Below are positions 52,440-60,790 of a stretch of DNA of 64,000 nucleotides, piece by piece. This DNA is from Hyphomicrobium sp. Lineage in GTDB: Bacteria; Pseudomonadota; Alphaproteobacteria; Rhizobiales; Hyphomicrobiaceae. Both the position numbers and the translations under genes were made by a program. The first letter of the stretch is position 1. Each line of letters begins with the position of its first letter. The notes beneath the pieces are model-generated. The model searched no databases. It was not told the origin of the DNA and worked only from the letters and a program-made list of their open reading frames with translations. The stretch is taken from assembly GCA_002928515.1 (NCBI GenBank), contig PERI01000007.1, forward strand, positions 25,665 through 89,664, read 5' to 3'.

Positions 52440-53561
52440 TTATTGACCTGTCACAATCTTTGTCCACGCGCGCGTCACGACGCGTTGCGTTTTAGGATCG
52501 TAAGCCTTCTTCACGTACAGCCGCTTCAAAGTATCAGCGTCCGGGAAAATCGACGGATCGTTTTTGATCTCGTCGGTGATGAACTGCTGAGAAGCCAAGT
52601 TGCCGTTCGCATAATTCGCAAAGTTCGATGCCTTCGCGATCACTTCCGGCTTCAGTAGATAGTTGAGGAATACGTGCGCTTCCTCGACGTTCTTGGCATC
52701 TGCCGGAATGGCCATTTGGTCAAACCACATCTGCGCGCCTTCCTTAGGCAGCGAGTATTTGATGACATGACCGTTCTTGGCTTCGTCAGCACGGTCCCGG
52801 GCCTGTAAAATATCGCCCGAATACCCTACAGCGATGCAAATATCGCCGTTCGCCAGAGCATTGATGAATTCCGACGAATGGAACTTTTGCACGTTGGGTC
52901 GCACGCTGGTCAGCAGATCAGCAGCCTTCTGAATCTCTTCCGGCTTTTCCGTATTCGGGTCGAGACCCAGATAGTTCAGCGCAGCAGGAATAAGATCGTC
53001 GGGCGCATCCAGCATGTGAATGCCGCAGTCTTTGAACTTGGCAGCAATCTCAGGCTTGAACACGAGGTCCCAAGAATTGACAGGCGCATCGGCCATGCGT
53101 TCCTTGATTTTCGCTTCATTGTAGCCAGGACCCGTTGTGCCCCACATGTAATTGATCGAATAAGCGTTGCCCGGATCGTAAACCTCAACGCGCGATTGCA
53201 CTTCAGGCCATGCATTCACGAGATTTGGAAGTTTCGACTTGTCGAGCTTTTGGAAAACCTTGGCTTCGATCTGACGCGACAGGAAGGCGCCGGTTGGCAC
53301 AACGATGTCGTAGCCACTGCCGCCAGCCAGCAGTTTTGTTTCCAGCACTTCGTTGCTGTCAAACACATCGTAAACAACTTTAATTCCGGTTTCTTTCGTG
53401 AAGTCTTCCAGAACTTCGGGATCGATATAGTCGGACCAATTGAAGACCCGCACTTCTTTCTCTTGCGCCATGGCGTGTGGTGCAAAGACCAGCGCCGCAA
53501 CCGCCAGCACACCACCCGCCAAGGCGGAAACACGGTGACCGGTTTTGTGTCGAGACAGCAT
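52440..53561 (-). CDS. potF: Putrescine-binding periplasmic protein PotF
   Basis: The 373-residue protein has a signal peptide (cleavage near AMA-QE). Typical PotD/PotF landmarks follow: VRVFNWSDYIDPEVLEDFTK, GIKVVYDVFDSNEVLETKLL, SGYDIVVPTGAFLSRQIEAK, NYMWGTTGPGYNEAKI, and AIPADAKNVEEAHVFLNYLL. It heads the transporter genes; the order potF, potG, potH, potI is as in E. coli. It diverges from the puuA-like gene across a 501-base gap that holds a 15-base palindrome. Confidence 0.94.
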   Translation of the reverse strand: MLSRHKTGHRVSALAGGVLAVAALVFAPHAMAQEKEVRVFNWSDYIDPEVLEDFTKETGIKVVYDVFDSNEVLETKLLAGGSGYDIVVPTGAFLSRQIEAKVFQKLDKSKLPNLVNAWPEVQSRVEVYDPGNAYSINYMWGTTGPGYNEAKIKERMADAPVNSWDLVFKPEIAAKFKDCGIHMLDAPDDLIPAALNYLGLDPNTEKPEEIQKAADLLTSVRPNVQKFHSSEFINALANGDICIAVGYSGDILQARDRADEAKNGHVIKYSLPKEGAQMWFDQMAIPADAKNVEEAHVFLNYLLKPEVIAKASNFANYANGNLASQQFITDEIKNDPSIFPDADTLKRLYVKKAYDPKTQRVVTRAWTKIVTGQ

Positions 53562-54062
53562 ACAACAACCTCCATCAGACTTCGCTCAGGCGTGAAGACT
53601 CAGCGCGGCATTGCCAAAGAGACGTTTGGACATGCAACAGCGGCAGAGCTATGGACCCTGATCCCCTATACTGCGCAGAACATTGGCCAAGCACAACGGG
53701 ATCGATGATAAAACATTTCCTGTCAGGAAAGATTTATGCATTGCCCCCTCTCAGTACCGCATGGCAACATGGATCGTGATGGACGAGTGAGCACCATGGT
53801 CACCCAATTGGCAGACCTGCTAAGGTTAAAGACTGTTGCAGTAGGGCTTTCTCAGATTGGTGGTCCTCGTGCTACAGTGATCAAACGGTTCGGCCGTTTC
53901 AGCATGGTAGTTTGACGCCATCGCCTAAACGACCGCCATGGCCACGCGAACGCAGGAATTCTTGCCATGTTCGGTTGGCGAAGGCGGAATGCTCAAGAAC
54001 CGCATGACGCAATCGACCGTCAAAGAAACTGACGACCATAAAGACGATCATTCAGGTGCCCA
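53562..54062. other. Divergent intergenic region of the putrescine locus (501 bp)
   Basis: The gap separates potF from puuA and should hold both promoters. The clearest element is the palindrome TTTCCTGTCAGGAAA at 53716-53730. A looser ACCATGGT palindrome is near 53793. No ORF with coding character was found. Confidence 0.5.
53716..53730. promoter_or_regulatory. 15-bp palindromic operator candidate in the pot/puu control region
   Basis: TTTCCTG-T-CAGGAAA is a perfect 7-7 palindrome with a single central base. It sits 155 bases before potF and 333 before puuA, a good place for a regulator of both. Lrp- or XRE-type control (E. coli uses PuuR) is possible, but no regulator gene is in the window. 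Confidence 0.5.
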
Positions 54063-55463
54063 ATGACCCCCCCGCCCGGCGAACTTCGCGACGACGCTGA
54101 AACCTTTGGCGCGGGCGCAACGCCCGAAACTTTAAGAGCGTGGCTGCGCCAGCACAGGATCGAAGAAATCGACTGTGCAGTGCCAGACATCGCCGGAGTG
54201 GCACGCGGCAAAACCATGCCGGCAGAAAAATTTGTCAAACTCGACGCCGTGCATTTGCCGATTTCGATTTTCCACCAAACGATCACTGGCGATTACGTCG
54301 GCTTCGAAGAAGATGGCCAGGCGCTGTATGCCGAAAGCGACCTGATGATGGTGCCAGACCTCGACACCATTCGCCCGGCCCCTTGGGCGTCGAGCCCGAC
54401 CGCGCAAGTTATTCATGACGCGCAATGGCAAAACGGCGATCCCGTCGAGATCGCGCCGCGCAACGTTTTGAAGCATATGGTCGAGTTGTATCGCCGCGAA
54501 GGCTGGGTTCCAGTCGTCGCCCCAGAACTCGAATTCTACCTGACCAAGACCAATCCCGATCCTGACTATCCCTTAGAGCCACCGATGGGCCGCTCGGGGC
54601 GTCCAGGTGCCGGACGACAAGCCTACAGCCTCGGCGCTGTCGATGAATACGATAAGATCGTCGATGACGTGTACGACTTCGCCGAGCGGCAATACCTGAA
54701 GATCGACACGATCATTCAAGAGGGCGGCGCCGCGCAGTTGGAAATCAACTTGCTGCACGGCGATCCCATCGATCTGGCCGATCAAATTTTTCTTTTCAAG
54801 CGCACGATCCGCGAAGCAGCCTTCACGCATAATTGCTACGCGACGTTTATGGCTAAGCCTCTTGCCAATGAGCCGGGCAGCGCCATGCACATCCATCAAA
54901 GCGTGGTCGATGCAAAAACCGGCAAGAATATATTCACCGACGACAAAGGCCAGCCAAGCAAGTTGTTCTATAATTTCTTAGCCGGACAACAGGCCTATCT
55001 GCCATCGGCCATGTGCTTGTTGGCACCTTACGTGAATTCCTATCGCCGCCTAGTGCCAAACGGAGCAGCCCCCATCAACGTCGAATGGGGCAATGACAAT
55101 CGCTCGGCTGGATTGCGCGTACCGTTTTCACCCGAAACAGCGCGCCGCGTTGAAAACCGACTACCCGGATCGGACGCCAATCCTTATCTGGCACTCGCCG
55201 CCAGTCTGGCTTGCGGTTATCTCGGCATGAAAGCGGGACTGTCGCCGCGCGAAGCCGTCGTCGGCAACGCCTACCGCAACGATCATCAATTGCCGCGCGG
55301 CCTTCTCGAAGCCTTGACTAAGTTCGAAGACAGCAAAGACTTGCACGGCATCCTTGGCGAACGCTTCTGTCATGTCTATCTAGCCTTGAAACGCTCGGAA
55401 TTCGATGAATTCATGCGCGTTATCAGCCCGTGGGAGCGCGAGCACCTCTTGCTGAGCGTCTAG
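54063..55463 (+). CDS. Glutamine-synthetase-family enzyme, gamma-glutamylputrescine synthetase (PuuA) type
   Basis: The 466-residue protein is a type I glutamine synthetase-like ligase with AQWQNGDPVEIAPRNVLKHM, PVVAPELEFYL, EGGAAQLEINLLHGDPID, GSAMHIHQSV and RNDHQLPRG-type ends. It keeps the GS metal-binding acidic residues (EFYL, EIN, HIHQS) and NPYLALAASLACGYLG. PuuA joins glutamate to putrescine at the first step of putrescine use, and the pot and puuB-like genes next door support this. Start at 54063 follows a weak site; the family normally begins with an unstructured tail, as here. Confidence 0.85.
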   Translation: MTPPPGELRDDAETFGAGATPETLRAWLRQHRIEEIDCAVPDIAGVARGKTMPAEKFVKLDAVHLPISIFHQTITGDYVGFEEDGQALYAESDLMMVPDLDTIRPAPWASSPTAQVIHDAQWQNGDPVEIAPRNVLKHMVELYRREGWVPVVAPELEFYLTKTNPDPDYPLEPPMGRSGRPGAGRQAYSLGAVDEYDKIVDDVYDFAERQYLKIDTIIQEGGAAQLEINLLHGDPIDLADQIFLFKRTIREAAFTHNCYATFMAKPLANEPGSAMHIHQSVVDAKTGKNIFTDDKGQPSKLFYNFLAGQQAYLPSAMCLLAPYVNSYRRLVPNGAAPINVEWGNDNRSAGLRVPFSPETARRVENRLPGSDANPYLALAASLACGYLGMKAGLSPREAVVGNAYRNDHQLPRGLLEALTKFEDSKDLHGILGERFCHVYLALKRSEFDEFMRVISPWEREHLLLSV

Positions 55464-55492
55464 GCGACTAAAAATGGGATGAATGCGCGCGC

Positions 55493-55828
55493 ATGCCAAC
55501 ACCTGAACATCACGAGCAACGCAAGCTCACGCGCCTCATCGACCGTTTACAGGCTAAGCTGCCTGACCGAATGGCGAACGCAGTTGCGTGGCTCGTCAGG
55601 CCATCTGCAATTTTTATCCGACTGCCGCTCGGGCTATTGCTGATCCTCGGTGGCATCTTTTCGATTTTGCCATTTCTTGGGCTTTGGATGCTGCCGCTCG
55701 GAATTCTCTTGATCGCGGTCGATATCCCGCCCGTCCGTCGCTGGGTCATCAGAACTTGGCCGAAAATAGAAGCGCGCTGGCGGCTGTATCGTTCGCGCAG
55801 AGCCAGCAAAACAACAACCGGAGAATAA
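55493..55828 (+). CDS. Small membrane protein
   Basis: The 111-residue protein has an amphipathic basic N-terminus (HEQRKLTRLIDRLQAKLPDR). One or two hydrophobic segments follow (IFIRLPLGLLLILGGIFSIL and FLGLWMLPLGILLIAVDIPP), then a basic tail (RRWVIRTWPKIEARWRLYRS). The LPxGLLLxxxG and PLGILLIAxDIPP pattern is like the short PGPGW-type membrane proteins of proteobacteria, of unknown function. Convergent with the PAP2 gene, 5 bases apart, and co-oriented with puuA, 29 bases downstream. Confidence 0.7.
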   Translation: MPTPEHHEQRKLTRLIDRLQAKLPDRMANAVAWLVRPSAIFIRLPLGLLLILGGIFSILPFLGLWMLPLGILLIAVDIPPVRRWVIRTWPKIEARWRLYRSRRASKTTTGE

Positions 55829-55833
55829 GGCTT

Positions 55834-56592
55834 TTAATTCAGTCTTTCTCCGCGTTCGCGCTCGATGCGCCGCAAGACAATCCAGGCCAAGCCTGACCAT
55901 GCCCCACCCAATACCCAACCACCCAATACGTCAGTGGGCCAATGCACGCCGAGATAAACGCGGCTGAAACCAACCGCGAGCGTCAGCACAATGGCCAATG
56001 TCATGACGTAAGCCCGCACCCGCGCGACATTCGTTGTGCGTGCAAGCGCTGCACCGAGCGTTAAAAAAACCACCGCCGACACCATCGCGTGGCCCGATGG
56101 AAAACTCGATGAAAACACATCCGCACCGTACGGTACGAGATCTGGACGTGGGCGTTGAAACGTGAATTTCATGCCCTGACTGAGCAGCCAACCACTCAGT
56201 GAGATGGCAAAAATTCGAAATGCGGTACGTTGACGACCCGTGGCATACAAAAATCCCGAGACGCTCAAAACCAGCAGAGACAAGACACCGAAACCACCGA
56301 GCGCGGTGATATCGCGCATATAGCCTTCCAGCCATTCAGGCCCAATCGGATCGGAGCGATTATTGGGATCGCGCAGCCCTAGTAAAATGCGTTCGTCGAG
56401 TTCACGAGTTGTGCCGTACATGACGACACCTGCGATGGCCACGAACAGCAAGACCGACAGCGCACTGGCGGCAAACACCCAAGGCGTCCCCGTCTCGAAC
56501 TTTTTCGATAGCAGATAAAATCGTCCGGACGACACGGCACTGTCGTCACCTGATTGTGTCTCAGACAAAGGAGGCGACGATTGCGAAGGCAT
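55834..56592 (-). CDS. PAP2-family phosphatase
   Basis: The 252-residue membrane phosphatase has the three PAP2 motifs: K-x6-RP as KFTFQRPRP, PSGH in SSSFPSGHAMVS, and SR-x5-H-x3-D as SRVYLGVHWPTD. Five to six helices surround them. It removes phosphate from lipid phosphates such as phosphatidate or undecaprenyl pyrophosphate. Its ATG overlaps the stop of the upstream kinase-like gene (TAATG), so the two are co-translated. A short polar head precedes the first helix. Confidence 0.88.
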   Translation of the reverse strand: MPSQSSPPLSETQSGDDSAVSSGRFYLLSKKFETGTPWVFAASALSVLLFVAIAGVVMYGTTRELDERILLGLRDPNNRSDPIGPEWLEGYMRDITALGGFGVLSLLVLSVSGFLYATGRQRTAFRIFAISLSGWLLSQGMKFTFQRPRPDLVPYGADVFSSSFPSGHAMVSAVVFLTLGAALARTTNVARVRAYVMTLAIVLTLAVGFSRVYLGVHWPTDVLGGWVLGGAWSGLAWIVLRRIERERGERLN

Positions 56593-57497
56593 TAGGCACG
56601 TTCCGGAACTAGAATTTTCAAAGCTTTGGGATGGCTTTTATAGCGCAAGGGCGTGGCATATGTCTCTACTTCGCCATCATTCGATACACGCAACCAATTG
56701 CGAGCCACGCGCACCGTGATGTCGTGACCACGAAACTGCATCAGGTGAGGATCACCTTTCCATCGACCGAGCACCGCACGGATCATAGCCCGAACCATCG
56801 CCCATCCGCTGCGATGACGCGAGGCATAAACCGCAAGCTCACCCTTGTTGAGATGTGGGCGCACCAACCCTAAACCCGGTTCTTCGCAATAGGCATTATT
56901 GGCAACAGCCAGAGAGATGACGCGCAACGGCTTTTGTTCAGCGCCATCGTCGATCGTAATCCGCAACCGCTTGCGGCTCGATAAAATCGTTTTGATCGCT
57001 CGTGTATAACCGACCAAGCGCTCGCGCCACGGACGACCGCGCACACGTTGACGTTCAGCCGAATATTCAGGTGGCAAACCAATAAGCGAATTACACAGAA
57101 AAATCTTACCGTTCAAACTCGCAACATCGATCACATCCGCTTTGCTGGTCGCAAGCGCTTCAGCAGCAGAGGCAATATCGAGTGGAATGTTCAAGTCACG
57201 CGCCATCCGATTGAGCGTGCCCAATGGCAAGATGCCCAGAGTTTTAGAATTCTCAATGGCAATGCGCGCACCAGACCGCACGGTTCCATCGCCGCCACCT
57301 ACTATGATGGCATCGATGTCGCGCTTGGCTGCCGCTTCGATCAGAGGCACCAACTTCTTGGGTTCACAAAATTCGACGGTGATCTCGTGCCCGGCGCGCA
57401 GAAACGGTTCTTTGATCGACTGCGCAATGGCCGCCAAATCCTGATCGAGTACGGAACCTGCCCGCTCGTTAATGATCGCATGAAGTCGCATAGACAT
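56592..57497 (-). CDS. Diacylglycerol/lipid kinase family protein
   Basis: The 301-residue protein has the DAGK catalytic-domain motifs: the opening MRLHAIINERAGSVLD, IIVGGGDGTVRSGARIAI (phosphate-binding GGGDGT), and LPLGTLNRMARDLNI. The C-terminal beta domain has GELAVYASRHRSGWAMV. This class includes YegS, sphingosine kinases and bacterial DgkB. Coupling with a PAP2 gene suggests lipid phosphorylation and dephosphorylation in one pathway. An EcfG-type promoter motif lies just before the ATG. If it is used, the mRNA would be leaderless or start at Met3 (57491). Confidence 0.85.
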   Translation of the reverse strand: MSMRLHAIINERAGSVLDQDLAAIAQSIKEPFLRAGHEITVEFCEPKKLVPLIEAAAKRDIDAIIVGGGDGTVRSGARIAIENSKTLGILPLGTLNRMARDLNIPLDIASAAEALATSKADVIDVASLNGKIFLCNSLIGLPPEYSAERQRVRGRPWRERLVGYTRAIKTILSSRKRLRITIDDGAEQKPLRVISLAVANNAYCEEPGLGLVRPHLNKGELAVYASRHRSGWAMVRAMIRAVLGRWKGDPHLMQFRGHDITVRVARNWLRVSNDGEVETYATPLRYKSHPKALKILVPERA

Positions 57498-57500
57498 GAG

Positions 57501-57525
57501 AACGTAATTAGGAGCCTTTCGTTCC
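57501..57525 (-). promoter_or_regulatory. EcfG-type promoter motif, minus strand
   Basis: GGAAC at 57525-57521 and CGTT at 57504-57501 are separated by exactly 16 bases, matching the general-stress sigma consensus. The -10 box is only 4 bases before the kinase ATG, so the start site would fall at or inside the first codons. Confidence 0.5.
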
Positions 57526-57625
57526 CCTTCAAGGACCTAAGATCGCAAATTCTCATGAAGCAGTGCTCGAAACGTATCTACAGTCGTCCATGACCATTGG
57601 ACACACTCTGATATATCACAAACAA

Positions 57626-57651
57626 GGAACTTAAATATCTGACGACCCGTT
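57626..57651 (+). promoter_or_regulatory. EcfG-type promoter, plus strand
   Basis: GGAAC at 57626-57630 and CGTT at 57648-57651 are separated by exactly 17 bases. The -10 box lies 32 bases before the start at 57683, a normal distance for a short leader. Confidence 0.65.
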
Positions 57652-57682
57652 GATGTTCCAAGGAACACAAATGGAGATCGTC

Positions 57683-57922
57683 ATGTTCGTCAAATTATCA
57701 TTGCCAATAGCTGGCCTTGCAGGCCTCGCGGCCACCGCTGCCATCGCGCAAGAACAAGTTGCACCAGTCGCTACAGATACTGCCATCCCAACTTTAATGT
57801 TCGGCACCATTGGTGGCGTGCTGTTGGTCGCAATCCTCGCCTTGGCTTACTTCTTCCGTAAAAAGTCTAATCGCGAGGCAACGGAACGCGTATTAGATCC
57901 AACACATCCATCGAATAAATAA
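57683..57922 (+). CDS. Small membrane protein, probably stress-induced
   Basis: The 79-residue protein has a signal-like start (MFVKLSLPIAGLAGLAATAA, AIAQE), a second hydrophobic segment (MFGTIGGVLLVAILALAYFF), then a charged tail (RKKSNREATERVLDPTHPSN). It could be an exported protein with a C-terminal anchor. The start at 57683 is preferred because GGAG lies 6 bases before it; 57671 (AAGGA upstream) and 57653 are in frame. A good EcfG-type promoter stands upstream, so it is probably a general-stress gene. Family unknown. Confidence 0.65.
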   Translation: MFVKLSLPIAGLAGLAATAAIAQEQVAPVATDTAIPTLMFGTIGGVLLVAILALAYFFRKKSNREATERVLDPTHPSNK

Positions 57923-57947
57923 TTCCGAGCAAAATTCATTCAATTCC

Positions 57948-57984
57948 TGAAGCCCTTTCTACACAAGTCGTAGGAAGGGCTTCA
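57948..57984. terminator. 13-bp stem-loop after the small membrane-protein gene
   Basis: TGAAGCCCTTTCT (57948-57960) pairs with AGGAAGGGCTTCA (57972-57984), one mismatch, 11-base loop. No T-run follows, so it is a likely but not certain terminator. Confidence 0.55.
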
Positions 57985-58051
57985 GCGTGAATGACCCCAG
58001 ATACACGCCCACATTGACGGGCCTCAAACCTACAAAGGCCCTGGACCTAAC

Positions 58052-59272
58052 ATGATCACCAATCAAAAAGATCTTCGTGGAGGCAATCCTCTCTGGATCA
58101 AATCACCACATTCAACAGTCAGGGCACGCACCACCCTCAGTCAAGAACAGTGTGATGTGGTCGTCGTTGGCGCAGGCGTGAGTGGCGCTCTTACAGCGTT
58201 GATGCTCACGGAAAAAGGATTTGACGTCGTGGTCGTGGACCGCCGCAAACCCACGACGGGGAGTACGGCAGCCAGCACAGCGATGATTCAATTTGAACTC
58301 GACACACCGATCACAGAACTTTCTGAAAAAATCGGTGCTAAGAATGCACGCCGCGCCTATCAACGTTCATTACGAGCCGTTGATGATTTAAAAGACTTCA
58401 TTACACGCCACAAAATTAAAGCCGAGTGGCGCGATCGCGATGCGCTCTATTTAGCTGGCAACGAAATGGGATTTCGCGCGCTACAAACGGAAGCCAAAGA
58501 AAGACAAAAGGCTAAATTACCGTCGACCTATATCGATCGTGAACTGCTGCTCAAAACATATGGCATAGACCGAACTGGCGCGATTGTCTCTCAAGGCGCG
58601 GCAGAATTAAATCCCACGCAGTTGACAGCTGGTGCATTACGCGCGGCTCAACGCGCTGGATGCCGCATTTATCAAGATTACGAGGTGACGAAGGTAGAAA
58701 GCGATAAGGCGGGCGTTTGCCTCACGACGTCACACGGTGGAACGATCCATGCCAAGCGTGTGGTATTTGCGACAGGCTACGAAACAGTCAAAGGTCTGCC
58801 GACAGGAAAATTCGATATCACCTCATCATGGGCTATCGCGACAAACCCTATCGCTCCGCAAAAGCTATGGCCAACCCGCTGCCTTATCTGGGAAGCATCA
58901 GACCCCTATCTCTATATGCGGACAACGGCTGACAACCGCATCCTCATTGGCGGCGAAGATTCCGGTTTGACAGATCCCGATCGCCGCGACGCAGCGATAC
59001 CGGCCAAGTCGGAGAAATTATTGCGCGCGGCGAAAGCACTACTGCCAAATCTCGAACTTGAAGTCGCCTATGCCTGGGCAGGCGCATTTGCCGTCAGCCC
59101 CACCGGTTTGCCAATCATCACCGAACTAGATGGCCGCAAAAATCAGTTCGCAATTTTGGGATGTGGTGGCAATGGAATCACGTTCAGTATGATCGCGGCC
59201 CAACTGGCTTCGTCATGGGCACAAGGCAAACGTGATCCAGATATGGATCTGTTTAAAGATGCGGGAAAATAG
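58052..59272 (+). CDS. FAD-dependent oxidoreductase (DAO family)
   Basis: The 406-residue protein has the N-terminal FAD motif VVVVGAGVSGALTALMLTEK and VVVDRRKPTTGSTAASTAMI, the helix KEIKAEWRD-like RHKIKAEWRDRDALYLAGN, and the C-terminal AWAGAFAVSPTGLPIITEL and LGCGGNGITFSMIAAQLASS. It resembles glycine/D-amino-acid and sarcosine-type oxidases; the substrate is not known. It is a stand-alone gene between the small stress gene and the pilus operon. A palindrome begins 3 bases after its stop. Confidence 0.82.
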   Translation: MITNQKDLRGGNPLWIKSPHSTVRARTTLSQEQCDVVVVGAGVSGALTALMLTEKGFDVVVVDRRKPTTGSTAASTAMIQFELDTPITELSEKIGAKNARRAYQRSLRAVDDLKDFITRHKIKAEWRDRDALYLAGNEMGFRALQTEAKERQKAKLPSTYIDRELLLKTYGIDRTGAIVSQGAAELNPTQLTAGALRAAQRAGCRIYQDYEVTKVESDKAGVCLTTSHGGTIHAKRVVFATGYETVKGLPTGKFDITSSWAIATNPIAPQKLWPTRCLIWEASDPYLYMRTTADNRILIGGEDSGLTDPDRRDAAIPAKSEKLLRAAKALLPNLELEVAYAWAGAFAVSPTGLPIITELDGRKNQFAILGCGGNGITFSMIAAQLASSWAQGKRDPDMDLFKDAGK

Positions 59273-59274
59273 GT

Positions 59275-59291
59275 CTATCGCAATGCGATAG
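59275..59291. terminator. 17-bp palindrome directly after the FAD oxidoreductase gene
   Basis: CTATCGCA-A-TGCGATAG is a perfect 8-8 palindrome starting 2 bases after the stop. The region 59273-59535 that follows is the most AT-rich stretch in the window and must carry the pilus promoter. No T-run follows the hairpin. Confidence 0.45.
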
Positions 59292-59535
59292 CTCAATCGC
59301 ATTATCCCTAATCTAAACTGATGTTATTTGAATGAAGATCTGTCCATTTTGAATAAACACCATTCACAGCGACCGAATTGAACTATAACAGGACGGATTA
59401 ATACTCAAAAAATATATATGAACACCGTTTTTATGACCTCATATTAATTCCTCTAGCCCATCCTCCACATCACTCGCGCACAAGAAGGAACATTGAGTTC
59501 CTCGAACGCGAGCGGCGTCTTTTGGAGAGTGTGGA

Positions 59536-60042
59536 ATGGCCAAATCAAAAATCATATCGGCGTTTGTTGCTGCAAGCTTTGCTTGTGGATCGATTGCGGT
59601 ACCGAGCGTCAATGCTGCAACGACGACGACAACGTTCGGTGTCAGTATCACGATTTTGCAAGCGTGTGCGATTACAAGCGCGACCAACTTATCGTTTGGT
59701 ACGAACAGCGACTCACTGTCAACGAACACCGATGCAACGAGCAGCATCTCTGTTCTGTGTACAGCGAGCACCCCCTACAATATCGGACTCAATGCGGGAT
59801 CAACGGCTGGTAGCTCAGTTACCAACCGTCGCATGACCGATGGCACCTCGCTCGTGAATTACAATCTGTATCGCGAAGCCGGTCGCTTGACGAATTGGGG
59901 CAACACGGTCGGCACCGACACGGTTGCCGGAACCGGAACAGGCCTGCCCGTAAGCACCACTGTTTACGGCCGCGTTCCCATCCAAACTGCACAAGCTCCA
60001 GGTCTCTACACGGACACCATCACAGTGACCGTAACGTACTAA
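59536..60042 (+). CDS. Spore coat U-domain pilin (Csu-type fimbrial subunit)
   Basis: The 168-residue exported protein has a signal peptide (cleavage near VNA-AT). The SCPU domain follows: GVSITILQACAITSATNLSF, SISVLCTASTPYNIGLNAGS (paired cysteines), RRMTDGTSLVNYNLYREAGR, GTDTVAGTGTGLPVST and the end TVYGRVPIQTAQAPGLYTDT. The last strand is the donor strand for its neighbour in the fibre. It is the first gene of the operon and probably the main or a minor subunit. A GGAG lies 8 bases before the ATG at 59536. Confidence 0.88.
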   Translation: MAKSKIISAFVAASFACGSIAVPSVNAATTTTTFGVSITILQACAITSATNLSFGTNSDSLSTNTDATSSISVLCTASTPYNIGLNAGSTAGSSVTNRRMTDGTSLVNYNLYREAGRLTNWGNTVGTDTVAGTGTGLPVSTTVYGRVPIQTAQAPGLYTDTITVTVTY

Positions 60043-60061
60043 AAAATCACGGGGGCACGAC

Positions 60062-60790
60062 ATGAGAACTCTTCTTTACTTTGCATGCGCGGCGATCTCT
60101 ACCCTCTCCGCAATCTCCTCGGCAAACGCAGCCTCCATTCAAGTTGCGCCTGTCAGTCTCGAACTTCTTGCTCCGACATCAGCCGGGACTTTGAAGCTTG
60201 AGAACAAAGGTGGCAAAGCGCTTGGAGTTCAATTGCGCGTGTTCCGTTGGAGCCAAGTCGGCGGTCAAGAAAAACTTGAACCGACCAAAGATGTTGTCGT
60301 CAGTCCGCCCATCGTCCAGGTCGCATCACAAGCATCTGTGACGGTTCGCGTGCTGCGGCCAAATAAGAATGAGATCGTCGGTGAGGAAAACTATCGTGTC
60401 CTCATCGACGAACTTCCCGATCCGGCGACACGCAAGAACGGCGTTGTTGCGATCGTACTGAGACAATCCATTCCCATTTCGTTTCGATCTCAAACGGCCA
60501 ACGCACCGCAGGTGACATGGGCCGTCGAAACGAACGGGGGACGCTCATATCTCACAGCGCACAACAGCGGCGAAAGAAAACTCCGCGTCTCTCAATTGAA
60601 ACTGTCTGGAAGTGGTGGTCGATCTGTTGTCGTGAGTGAAGGTCTCGTTGGTTATGTTTTGGGCGGATCTTCTATGCGCTGGCCATTGTCACAGCAAGCA
60701 AGCCGATTGGCATCTGAACGCTCTCTTACAATTTCGGCACAAGGCAATGTGGGCCCCATCAGCGCAACGGCACCTGTTACGGCGCGCTAA
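60062..60790 (+). CDS. Periplasmic pilus chaperone (PapD-like, archaic type)
   Basis: The 242-residue protein has a signal peptide (cleavage near ANA-AS) and two Ig-like domains. Landmarks include IQVAPVSLELLAPTSAGTLK, VSPPIVQVASQASVTVRVLR, EENYRVLIDELPDPATRKNG and VVAIVLRQSIPISFRSQTAN. The C-terminal domain has RSYLTAHNSGERKLRVSQLK. It guides subunits to the usher. The gene follows the pilin by 19 bases and its 3' end overlaps the usher start. Confidence 0.9.
   Translation: MRTLLYFACAAISTLSAISSANAASIQVAPVSLELLAPTSAGTLKLENKGGKALGVQLRVFRWSQVGGQEKLEPTKDVVVSPPIVQVASQASVTVRVLRPNKNEIVGEENYRVLIDELPDPATRKNGVVAIVLRQSIPISFRSQTANAPQVTWAVETNGGRSYLTAHNSGERKLRVSQLKLSGSGGRSVVVSEGLVGYVLGGSSMRWPLSQQASRLASERSLTISAQGNVGPISATAPVTAR

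Noticed and set aside
59483..59510. EcfG-type promoter before the pilus operon
   Set aside because: GGAAC is followed at 17 bases by CGAG, which lacks the needed TT.
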